From Oscillospiraceae bacterium (GTDB lineage: Bacteria; Bacillota; Clostridia; UMGS1883), in NCBI GenBank assembly GCA_022508735.1, contig JAFLUQ010000017.1, positions 1 to 10,248 on the forward strand: 10,248 bases of DNA. The letters are read 5' to 3'. Of the stretch, positions 1 through 5,868 are shown piece after piece (the first letter of the stretch is position 1; every line of letters starts with the position of its first letter). A program made the translations under genes and the position numbers. Under the pieces are notes generated by a model. The model was not told the origin of the DNA and did no database searches. It saw only the letters and a list, made by a program, of their open reading frames with translations.

Positions 1-403
1 CCGGGCGCGCATAGCGGTCTGTCACGTCATGGCCGTACATGTACTGCCAGAGCAGCGTTCTTGATCTTTCAGTCCAGGTATTCCCTCTTTGCGAAAGCGT
101 CATCGGCTCCGAGATATCGTCGTGACCCGGAACACCCAAAGCCTTATAGGCAATATCGATATATATGTATAAAGGCTCCATGCTCTCCTGATCAGGATAA
201 TTCTTCATAGACTGTTCAAGCTCCTGAATCCTTTCAAGCGTTACGCCGTAAGCAAGATTTGCGCATGCGTTGTCTATGAAAAGGGCTTTGACCTGCTTTT
301 CCAAATCCGCCGTCGACGCCGCGCTTGCGGCAAGAGCCGGAATGAATGCCGTTTGAACTAATATAAAGATCACCACAAGCATACCGGATATTATCTTCTT
401 CAT
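1..403 (-). CDS. Unidentified secreted protein, N-terminal part (runs off the window)
   Basis: Only the first 134 codons are present; the gene continues beyond position 1. The start ATG (complement of 401-403) follows a strong GGAGGA ribosome binding site (complement of 411-416) with 7 nt spacing, and a near-consensus promoter lies further upstream. The product opens with a typical signal peptide: MKK, then a hydrophobic stretch over residues 4-24, then an AL-A-A-S-A cleavage region near residues 24-28, so it is exported. The visible mature part is mixed alpha-helical and fairly charged (for example LERIQELEQSMKNYPDQ at about 55-71), with a Trp/Tyr-rich stretch WQYMYGHDVTDRYARP at the end of the window. 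I do not recognise a family, and no lipobox cysteine is visible. Function is unknown. The signal peptide, start and strand are well supported; any role at the cell surface is inference. Confidence 0.8.
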   Translation of the reverse strand, partial: MKKIISGMLVVIFILVQTAFIPALAASAASTADLEKQVKALFIDNACANLAYGVTLERIQELEQSMKNYPDQESMEPLYIYIDIAYKALGVPGHDDISEPMTLSQRGNTWTERSRTLLWQYMYGHDVTDRYARP

Positions 404-467
404 AATACCATCCTCCATTTGTGTTGTTTGTGAAACCGTCAATCTAAAATACAAATTTACGCATATA

Positions 468-496
468 AGTATATCACTGCGCAACTTTTTTGTCAA
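468..496 (-). promoter_or_regulatory. Sigma-A type promoter for the secreted-protein gene at 1-403
   Basis: Read on the minus strand, a perfect -35 box TTGACA (complement of 491-496) is followed after exactly 17 nt by TATACT (complement of 468-473), one mismatch from the consensus -10. Transcription would start near 461, giving a leader of about 58 nt before the ATG at 403. This is the strongest promoter-like sequence in the window. Confidence 0.85.
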
Positions 497-519
497 TATA
501 ATCACACTGCATTTATATT
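490..519 (+). promoter_or_regulatory. Probable divergent promoter for the short plus-strand frame at 564
   Basis: TTGTCA (490-495, five of six consensus bases) is followed after 18 nt by TATATT (514-519, five of six). Its -35 box overlaps the minus-strand -35 box: the 7-mer TTGTCAA at 490-496 serves both directions. A start near 526 would give a leader of about 38 nt before the GTG at 564. It is weaker than the opposing promoter, and its activity is inferred. Confidence 0.5.
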
Positions 520-552
520 AAAAATTGGCGATAATAATACTACTACACGCAT

Positions 553-558
553 GGAGGT
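553..558 (+). promoter_or_regulatory. Ribosome binding site that fixes a GTG start at 564
   Basis: GGAGGT lies 5 nt upstream of GTG at 564-566. This pairs well with the 16S 3' end and argues for the GTG start over the earlier in-frame TTG at 525, which has no such site. The ATG at 551 is out of frame with the hydrophobic product. Confidence 0.65.
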
Positions 559-563
559 GTGCA

Positions 564-800
564 GTGAAAAAACAATTCTATATCTGCGCTGCACTTTCAG
601 GTCTGCTGATGTGCGCCGCGTTTAACTTTGAATATCTGTGGCCACTGTGTTTTTTCGCACTGATCCCTATGCTGACGGCCCTGTATAATAATGGACCGGA
701 CGCACCGGGCAACCATCAGCCTGTCGAAAAAGCCATTCCCGTAAAAAGCGGGAATGGCTTTTTCATATCAATGAATTCTGTTCATCATTTTATACCGTAA
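564..800 (+). pseudogene. Lnt-like N-terminal remnant (78-codon membrane frame)
   Basis: From GTG 564 the frame encodes 78 residues. Residues 2-43 are very hydrophobic, and the spacing of ALSGLLMCAAF, LWPLCFFALIPML and ALY closely follows the first two membrane segments of apolipoprotein N-acyltransferase, the integral membrane enzyme that adds the third acyl chain to lipoproteins (family pattern: SGLLLALAF...LWPLAFVALVPLLLAL). Intact Lnt has about 500 residues with a nitrilase-like catalytic domain; nothing of that remains. After about residue 44 the similarity stops and the frame runs through the terminator hairpin at 727-763 with no stop codon until 798-800, inside the 3' end of the opposing lyase gene. 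A transcript ending at the hairpin would therefore lack a stop. A good RBS and a plausible promoter remain. The best reading is a 3'-truncated remnant; a functional small membrane protein cannot be excluded. The Lnt likeness is from recalled family patterns, not an alignment. Confidence 0.5.
727..763. terminator. Bidirectional intrinsic terminator between the Lnt-like frame and the lyase gene
   Basis: A perfect 15-bp inverted repeat (727-741 and 749-763) encloses a 7-nt loop. The stem core is GCCATTCCCG/CGGGAATGGC, and the outer arms are A5 and T5, so either strand presents a GC-rich stem followed by a U-tract. On the minus strand it begins 21 nt after the lyase stop codon at 785-787; on the plus strand it ends transcription of the short frame before that frame's stop codon. 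Confidence 0.92.
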
Positions 801-3800
801 ACTTCTACCTCGGCCAGAGATGTCCAGTGGCTCCGGGTGTTGCCGGAGACATCGATTTTTACATAGCGGGCAGCTTCGCCTTTAGCGGCAAAATTCATAA
901 AGTCGCCGCTGCGGGGTATGCTGCTGCCGGAATAAACCTCCGTCCAGCTCACCTTATCCGTGGAAACGCTCACCTTAAAGGGAATGGTGCGGTCATCATC
1001 ATATTTTGCGAAGGCCACGCTCACCGCCATAACGGTATGTTCCTGACCCAGATCGTAGACGATATTCTGCTCCTTCTCCGAAGCCCAGAAGGTGGACAGA
1101 TCTCCGTCATAGGAATTCTTTGCGGGATTCTGCGGTTCCGGCTCGGAAGAGGCCACGGCGGAAGCAATATCGAGCTTGACGATCTCAGCCTCAAAGCTGG
1201 GTGCAAGGGGTACAAGCCCGGCTTTGGAATTCCACATAAAGAGCTTTATCTCGTGACCGGCAATATCCTTGTCAAAGGTGATTTCCGTGGCTCTTGGCAG
1301 GTTTTCCACCGCCGCGGACTTGACCTCTTCAAGTGTCCCATCAGGGCCGTAGAGAGCGCCGATCAGCAGGGCTGCTCCCTCGCCCGTCAGCATTACATCG
1401 GCAGTTGCTCCGCGAACGCCTGTAAGCGTGACGGAAGGCTCCGAGGGCTTCTCCTCAGGTTCTTCTTCCTCGATCTCAAAGCCGTAGATCTGAACCTCGG
1501 CAAGCGAGGTCCAGCGGCTGCCTGCGGCACCGTCAACCTCTATTCTGACATATCGTGCTTCCTGGTTAGGCGAAACCTCAATATCCATGAAGCCGCCACT
1601 ATAGGGCACGCTGCTGCCTGAGTAGACTAAGGTCTCGGTCCTGCCGTCAGAAACGTAAACACGGAAAGGTATTGTCCTGTCATCGTCGTACTTTTTAAAG
1701 GCCGGACTTACGCCGGTAATTTTGTATTCCTTGCCCAGATCAAAGGTGATGCTCTGGGTTTTTTCGGCGGCCCAGACAGTGCTGAGGTCTCCGTCATATG
1801 CGTTCTTTATGGAGTTTTCAGGCTGAGGCTCGGCCGATGCCGTGGCGGTCACGATGCGGAGGGCCGCCGGACGCGGTTCTTCCTCCTCGTCCTCCTCGGG
1901 AATTTCGCTGGTATAGATCTCCACCTCGGCCAGAGACGTCCATCCGCTGACTGAGTTGCCGTCAACCTCGACCCTCACATAACGAACAGCATCAACAGGC
2001 ATGGCTGCACAGTCGATGAAGTCACCGCTTCCGGGCACGCTTGTTCCCGAGTAGACCTGACGCCAGCTGGCGCCGTCAGCAGAAGAATATATGCGGAAGG
2101 GTATGGTTCTGTCATCATTATATTTCGCAAAGGCCACTTTTACGTCAGTCAGCAGACCTTTCTCCTCAAGCTCAAAGGTAATTCGCTGGGAACCAAAGGA
2201 GGCCCATACCGTATTTAGGTTCCCGTCATAGGCGTTCTTTATGGGGTTATCGTCAGGTTCAGGTTCATCTGTAGCGGTAACAGTCCCTATTTCCGGTCTG
2301 CCTGTTGGTTCGAGAGACCCATTGGCAAGGAGCGTATCGCCGTCCCACAGGGAGAGCTTCAGTTCATAGTCCGCGATGTTATGGTCGAAGCTGATTTCCT
2401 GAACAGAGGGAAGGTCGACAGCCAATTCCTTGGTATCCACGATATTTCCGTCTCCGTCGTACAGCTCGCCCACAAGAGCAGCCTCGCCGCTGCCGACAAG
2501 GCGAACCTCGGCGGCGTTTCCACTCACTCTGAGAATGTCGAGAGCCGCGCCCCTATCAGCCGTGGAAAGAGTGTAGCTGAGATTAGAAAGACTTGGGCTC
2601 ACACTGATGGGGCCGCTGCCGTCAGCTTTGGCATAATAGCGCAGGCGCTTAAAGCTCTTCCCCTCCAGCGAGAAGGTTTTGCTGTAAGCGGTGTCCTGCT
2701 CTCTGTTCATTATCGTGGCGGTGCAGATATCCTCATCATAGTTAAACTCCAGCGTAACGAGCCATGTGGTGGTGCTGCGGTTCATGGGGTTTGTGCCGCC
2801 GGCGTCCACATTGCCCGAGGCCGCCCAGCGGGCTTTTATCTCGTCGGCGCTCTCTCCGTTCGCGGCGCCCATAGTAGCCTGTGCGCCGCTCTTGTAGCCT
2901 TGGGAAATTTCAAGTATACTGCCGCCGAAGGTGTCAAGGAACTGAAGACCGAAGGTGTATTCCCTGCCGTCCCAGTTCCACTTGCCTTCACTGTTCTGCT
3001 TTCCGCCGGTGCTGAAGGTGAAGGAAAGGGTAGCTGTGTCCTTATAGAAGGGAATGAAATCTCTGTAAAATTCGCCGCCATTGGCAGCATCCACCAGATC
3101 AAGGGAAGCGGAGTCCTTTTTGCCGTCAGCACCCTCAAATATACCGTTATCCAGCATATCCACCTCGTCCACCGGGAGCACCGTCACCCGGCAGATTGCA
3201 TAGTGACCGCCATCCTCGGAGGTTGCAGTAATCGTACATGTGCCGGTGCTTTTGCCGAATACCCGTCCGCCCTCCACAGCAGCAATGCCTTCATTGCTGG
3301 ACATCCATGTGATGCCCTTTCTTGTGGCATCCTCGGGATAGACCGAGGCGGTAAGCAAGTAAGAGCCGCCCTCCTTAACGGAGATATTTTCCTCTGAAAG
3401 GCTGAGGCTTTCCACATTTACCCTGACCACCGTGACCTGACACTGAGCGGACACACTGCCGTCACGGGTGGTGGCCGTAATAGTTGCAGTTCCCGGAGCA
3501 ATACCGGTGACAAGGCCGTTAGTCACCTTAGCCACGCCTATGTCGCCGGAGGTCCAGATCAGGCGCTGATTGGCGGCTTCTTCGGGATAAACAGTTACCT
3601 TGAGCTTGTATGCGTCCCCTTCCCTAACCTCAACGCTTTCCTCGGCGAAGGTTATGCTCTCAACCGCAGTGCTGTCGCTTTCTCCGATAATTGAAATATT
3701 GGGAATATCGGGAGTTTCCATATTGTGACCCAAAAAGAAGTCCGTCATATGGGACTGATAATAGCCCTTACCGGTCATGCAGTTGCGGTAGGCCGGGTTT

Positions 3801-5479
3801 TGTGCAAGGGAGTATATCCTGTGATCTGTAGGTGTTGTGGTCGTCAGCACTATCAAGGAAGAATAATCGGGGCTTGTCATAACGACCTCTTCACGCCAGT
3901 CACCTAAGATATCTCCGTAGAACATGGGCGCGCCTCTGTCGCTGCCGGTGGCGCCCGCTATTTTCCATGTAGTCAGTAATCTCGATACGCTTTTGTTGTT
4001 ATAGTCCCACTCTTCTATTTTGCCGTCGTTATATGACTCGGAAAGCAGATCTCCGTCCCACCAGAGCCTTATAACAGGGTACAGACTGCTATCGCTGATC
4101 TTCTGATTGTCCATGGAATACAGGCCCTGGAATGACCAGCACTCATAACCGTCATAGCGCGGGTCAATATCGCCCACATTTCCCCGGGCCACATCGTATG
4201 TACCGGAAGCAGAATAATGCTCCCAGATGAGCTTGCCTGTTGAGGCGTTATAAAAATACTCTAACAGTCCGTTGGGGTTTTCCTGCTGTATTCCGTAGCC
4301 ATACATTTCATTGCCGTTATTATCGTTGGAGAAAGAACCTACATACCACCTGTCGCCGTGAACCACATTGTCCACCTTATAGCGCAAAGTTCCGTCCGGG
4401 TTGATCGCATACCCCATATGCAGCACCTCGTCCCGGCCGTCATAGTCCACATCGGCGACTCTTATCTGATGAGCTTCCGCATAGCCTTTTTTGTTGTCAT
4501 ATTTCCAGATTTGTTTAAATGTCCGGCTCTCATCAAAGCCGTATGCCACTGTAATGCTGTTAAAGGACTTATCTTTATTACGGTTCTTCATCCAGCAGAT
4601 AAGGTTTGGATTTTTTCCGTCAAGATAGCCGATCTCCATCATGCACGCCATAGGGCCGACATTGATATAATCGTCAGGCACCGGCGCCGCTGTTTCAAGA
4701 CTGCCGTCCATACCGTTGATCACAGCAATTGCCTGAGCATTTTTGGTGGAATTAGAATAAACTGTTCCGTCACCGAAAATCACGCCGTCGGCAATGCGCA
4801 GCAGAACCTCCGCATAACCGTCGCAGTCAATATCGTAAACGGTAGCGCCGTCCCACATACCAACGTCAATGGTGGACGCGCCGGGAGATATATTATCCTT
4901 GTTCTCGCTGCCCGGGCCAAGGTCGATGGTCCAGAGATAGGTTCCGTCATTGAGATAGGCTTCAAGCTTCTGATGCTCGTCCCACACACGGTCTACAAGG
5001 TAATCGTACTTACCGTCTCCGTTAAAGTCGCCCACCCATACAAAGTGGATCGTTCCGCCTTGCTTGATAGGGATGATAATACACTGTGCAGCAGCGCCCT
5101 TTTCAATCGTGTATTCGCCGTCAGTATCTCTTTCAACGCCGTTCAGCACTGTCTTTACAAAATAGCTGTTATCCTTTGAAAGGTCTGCAGTAGTGTCTGT
5201 AAAATTGGTGCCGCCGTAAAGCGGGGCACTGTTGAGCTTTTTTGTAACGGAATCAGTCGTTCGGTATACGTTAAAGCCCACATCGGGATCATCTGTCGCA
5301 AGCAGACGCCAGCTTACAAATACCGAACTGCCCGTGCTTACCGCCACAACTCCCCGGTCGAGATATTCCATTTTGCGGGCGGCGCTTTGATACTCCGGCA
5401 CTTCCGCCGCCATAATACCGGGAATGAAGACCGCTATCATAGCAAAGGCTGTAAACAGGCTTAATAGTCTCTTTTTCAT
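785..5479 (-). CDS. Secreted multi-domain rhamnogalacturonan lyase (PL11)
   Basis: A 1564-residue exported enzyme predicted to cleave the rhamnose-galacturonate backbone of pectin rhamnogalacturonan-I by beta-elimination. Start: ATG 5479 lies 8 nt from AAAGGAG; an upstream in-frame ATG at 5539 lies on the far side of the promoter -10 box, and ATG 5485 is only 2 nt from the RBS. Residues 1-25 are a signal peptide (MKKRLLSLF...GIMAA). Residues about 31-600 are a PL11 beta-propeller lyase of YesW type: YLDRGVVAV (39-47), WRLLATDD (57-64), calcium-type acidic loops GDFNGDGKYDYLVDR (150-164), DIDCDGYAEV (216-225) and DVDYDGRDEV (343-352), HGDRWYVGSF (374-383), GDILGDWREEV (522-532) and GYYQSHMTDFFLG near 572-584. 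Then follow two Big_2 Ig-like domains (about 605-685 and 687-769), an unassigned domain (777-975), a small beta domain (975-1060), F5/8 type C domains (1065-1190 and 1208-1333), a second small beta domain (1348-1430) and a third F5/8C domain (1436-1564). Catalytic-only relatives have roughly 600 residues. No dockerin, SLH or sortase signal is visible, so it is probably released or held by sugar binding. It is monocistronic between two terminators. Confidence 0.93.
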   Translation of the reverse strand: MKKRLLSLFTAFAMIAVFIPGIMAAEVPEYQSAARKMEYLDRGVVAVSTGSSVFVSWRLLATDDPDVGFNVYRTTDSVTKKLNSAPLYGGTNFTDTTADLSKDNSYFVKTVLNGVERDTDGEYTIEKGAAAQCIIIPIKQGGTIHFVWVGDFNGDGKYDYLVDRVWDEHQKLEAYLNDGTYLWTIDLGPGSENKDNISPGASTIDVGMWDGATVYDIDCDGYAEVLLRIADGVIFGDGTVYSNSTKNAQAIAVINGMDGSLETAAPVPDDYINVGPMACMMEIGYLDGKNPNLICWMKNRNKDKSFNSITVAYGFDESRTFKQIWKYDNKKGYAEAHQIRVADVDYDGRDEVLHMGYAINPDGTLRYKVDNVVHGDRWYVGSFSNDNNGNEMYGYGIQQENPNGLLEYFYNASTGKLIWEHYSASGTYDVARGNVGDIDPRYDGYECWSFQGLYSMDNQKISDSSLYPVIRLWWDGDLLSESYNDGKIEEWDYNNKSVSRLLTTWKIAGATGSDRGAPMFYGDILGDWREEVVMTSPDYSSLIVLTTTTPTDHRIYSLAQNPAYRNCMTGKGYYQSHMTDFFLGHNMETPDIPNISIIGESDSTAVESITFAEESVEVREGDAYKLKVTVYPEEAANQRLIWTSGDIGVAKVTNGLVTGIAPGTATITATTRDGSVSAQCQVTVVRVNVESLSLSEENISVKEGGSYLLTASVYPEDATRKGITWMSSNEGIAAVEGGRVFGKSTGTCTITATSEDGGHYAICRVTVLPVDEVDMLDNGIFEGADGKKDSASLDLVDAANGGEFYRDFIPFYKDTATLSFTFSTGGKQNSEGKWNWDGREYTFGLQFLDTFGGSILEISQGYKSGAQATMGAANGESADEIKARWAASGNVDAGGTNPMNRSTTTWLVTLEFNYDEDICTATIMNREQDTAYSKTFSLEGKSFKRLRYYAKADGSGPISVSPSLSNLSYTLSTADRGAALDILRVSGNAAEVRLVGSGEAALVGELYDGDGNIVDTKELAVDLPSVQEISFDHNIADYELKLSLWDGDTLLANGSLEPTGRPEIGTVTATDEPEPDDNPIKNAYDGNLNTVWASFGSQRITFELEEKGLLTDVKVAFAKYNDDRTIPFRIYSSADGASWRQVYSGTSVPGSGDFIDCAAMPVDAVRYVRVEVDGNSVSGWTSLAEVEIYTSEIPEEDEEEEPRPAALRIVTATASAEPQPENSIKNAYDGDLSTVWAAEKTQSITFDLGKEYKITGVSPAFKKYDDDRTIPFRVYVSDGRTETLVYSGSSVPYSGGFMDIEVSPNQEARYVRIEVDGAAGSRWTSLAEVQIYGFEIEEEEPEEKPSEPSVTLTGVRGATADVMLTGEGAALLIGALYGPDGTLEEVKSAAVENLPRATEITFDKDIAGHEIKLFMWNSKAGLVPLAPSFEAEIVKLDIASAVASSEPEPQNPAKNSYDGDLSTFWASEKEQNIVYDLGQEHTVMAVSVAFAKYDDDRTIPFKVSVSTDKVSWTEVYSGSSIPRSGDFMNFAAKGEAARYVKIDVSGNTRSHWTSLAEVEVYGIK
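788..1174 (-). repeat. F5/8 type C domain, copy 3 (lyase C-terminus)
   Basis: Protein residues about 1436-1564. It carries the shared signature of this array: ASSEPEPQNPAKNSYDGDLS and FWAS near the start, the KYDDDRTIPF segment in the middle, SGDFMNF, RYVKIDV and a closing WTSLAEVEVYG. F5/8C (discoidin/CBM32-like) domains are beta-sandwiches that often bind galactose-type sugars or cell surfaces; here, pectin side chains are a reasonable but unproven ligand. The protein ends directly after this domain. Confidence 0.8.
1190..1438 (-). repeat. Small beta domain, copy 2
   Basis: Protein residues about 1346-1430. It matches the copy at 2300-2557 in order and spacing: ADVMLTGEGAALLIGALYGP against AEVRLVGSGEAALVGELYDG, then EITFDKDIAGHEIKLFMW against EISFDHNIADYELKLSLW. 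It resembles an Ig-like or FN3-like spacer placed before an F5/8C domain. I cannot name a family. The acidic linker EIEEEEPEEKPSEPS precedes it. Confidence 0.7.
1481..1858 (-). repeat. F5/8 type C domain, copy 2
   Basis: Protein residues about 1208-1333. It shares TATASAEPQPENSIKNAYDG, DLSTVWA, KYDDDRTIPFRVYVS, SGGFMDI, ARYVRIEV and WTSLAEVQIYG with the flanking copies. It is flanked on both sides by Glu/Pro-rich linkers and, unlike copies 1 and 3, has no small beta domain directly before it. Confidence 0.8.
1910..2287 (-). repeat. F5/8 type C domain, copy 1
   Basis: Protein residues about 1065-1190. Shared signature: NPIKNAYDGNLNTVWAS, KYNDDRTIPFRIYSS, PGSGDFIDC, RYVRVEV and WTSLAEVEIYT. 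The acidic linker EIPEEDEEEEPRP follows and separates it from copy 2. Confidence 0.8.
2300..2557 (-). repeat. Small beta domain, copy 1
   Basis: Protein residues about 975-1060, directly after the unassigned domain and before F5/8C copy 1. It is the counterpart of the copy at 1190-1438; together with the following F5/8C domain it forms a two-domain module that occurs twice in the protein. Confidence 0.7.
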
Positions 5480-5487
5480 TTTCATTT

Positions 5488-5494
5488 CTCCTTT
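5488..5494 (-). promoter_or_regulatory. Ribosome binding site that decides the lyase start
   Basis: AAAGGAG on the minus strand, 8 nt before ATG 5479 and only 2 nt before ATG 5485. The spacing favours ATG 5479, which also gives a conventional MKKRLL signal peptide start. Confidence 0.8.
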
Positions 5495-5521
5495 ATTCGG
5501 CAGGTATATTTCCCCCTTATA

Positions 5522-5550
5522 ATTATAACAGAATTTCATCTTATTCTACA
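5522..5550 (-). promoter_or_regulatory. Extended -10 promoter of the lyase gene
   Basis: On the minus strand a perfect TATAAT (complement of 5522-5527) is immediately preceded by TGT, an extended -10 (TGN) element. The best -35 candidate at 17-nt spacing is weak, TGTAGA (complement of 5545-5550), which suits an extended -10 promoter and possible activator control. A start near 5515 gives a leader of about 35 nt. Confidence 0.65.
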
Positions 5551-5777
5551 TGAAGTTTTTTGACCTATATGTTTGATTTTGTGACATGTCTATGCAAAAA
5601 ATGCAAAACACCGATAAAGTCCACCGCTATGGGCTTTATCGGCATTTACATAAATTGATAATTTCGGCGAGGCATTACGCACCGTCACAGATTTGAAGGA
5701 CTGCAAGAAATACTATTAATCATTAAAACAACACAGCGGCCATTCTTTGTGAATGACATAAACAAATAAAACAAACT
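5551..5777. other. Non-coding gap upstream of the lyase promoter, with a hairpin
   Basis: No credible gene is seen here. Features: an 8-bp palindrome GACATGTC (5583-5590); a direct repeat ATGCAAAA at 5592-5599 and 5601-5608 (9-bp period); and an inverted repeat at 5611-5642 whose arms CCGATAAAG and CTTTATCGG pair over 9 bp, extended inward by T-G, C-G and C-G around an 8-nt loop. On the minus strand this hairpin is followed by a T-rich run (TGTTTTGCATTTTTTGC), so it could be a second, weaker terminator for the adhesin transcript, or part of a control region of the lyase. The rest (5643-5777) shows nothing convincing. Confidence 0.55.
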
Positions 5778-5821
5778 AAAAAGCCCTCCGAACTCAACTG
5801 AACTGTCCCGGAGGGCTTTTT
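5778..5821. terminator. Bidirectional intrinsic terminator after the adhesin gene
   Basis: A perfect 13-bp inverted repeat (5778-5790 and 5809-5821), core GCCCTCCG/CGGAGGGC with outer A5/T5 arms and an 18-nt loop. On the minus strand it starts 47 nt after the adhesin stop codon and ends in a U-tract. It separates the adhesin from the downstream lyase gene, so they are probably not co-transcribed from the adhesin promoter. Confidence 0.9.
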
Positions 5822-5868
5822 ATCTAAGTGCTATAAAAAGCTATTCTCTGTGCTTTGGCATATATCCG

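Noticed and set aside
497..502. Perfect TATAAT on the plus strand as the -10 box of the short frame
   Set aside because: The hexamer at the proper distance upstream (474-479, TCACTG) matches the -35 consensus poorly and no TGN extension precedes it. The TTGTCA/TATATT pair is better, though this hexamer cannot be excluded.
785..2557. Tandem C-terminal repeats considered as a dockerin, SLH or choline-binding anchor
   Set aside because: The repeats carry F5/8C signatures; there are no paired dockerin calcium loops, no SLH motifs and no GW-type repeats.
5480..5539. Upstream in-frame ATG at 5539 or ATG 5485 as the lyase start
   Set aside because: ATG 5539 has no RBS and lies upstream of the perfect TATAAT box at 5522-5527, so it would not be in the transcript; ATG 5485 is only 2 nt from the RBS. 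ATG 5479 has good spacing and gives a normal signal peptide.
5654..5719. Short plus-strand frame ending ...VTDLKDCKKYY before a stop at 5717-5719, possible 3' gene remnant
   Set aside because: Only about 21 codons, with no start codon plus RBS and no family I recognise; too short to support.
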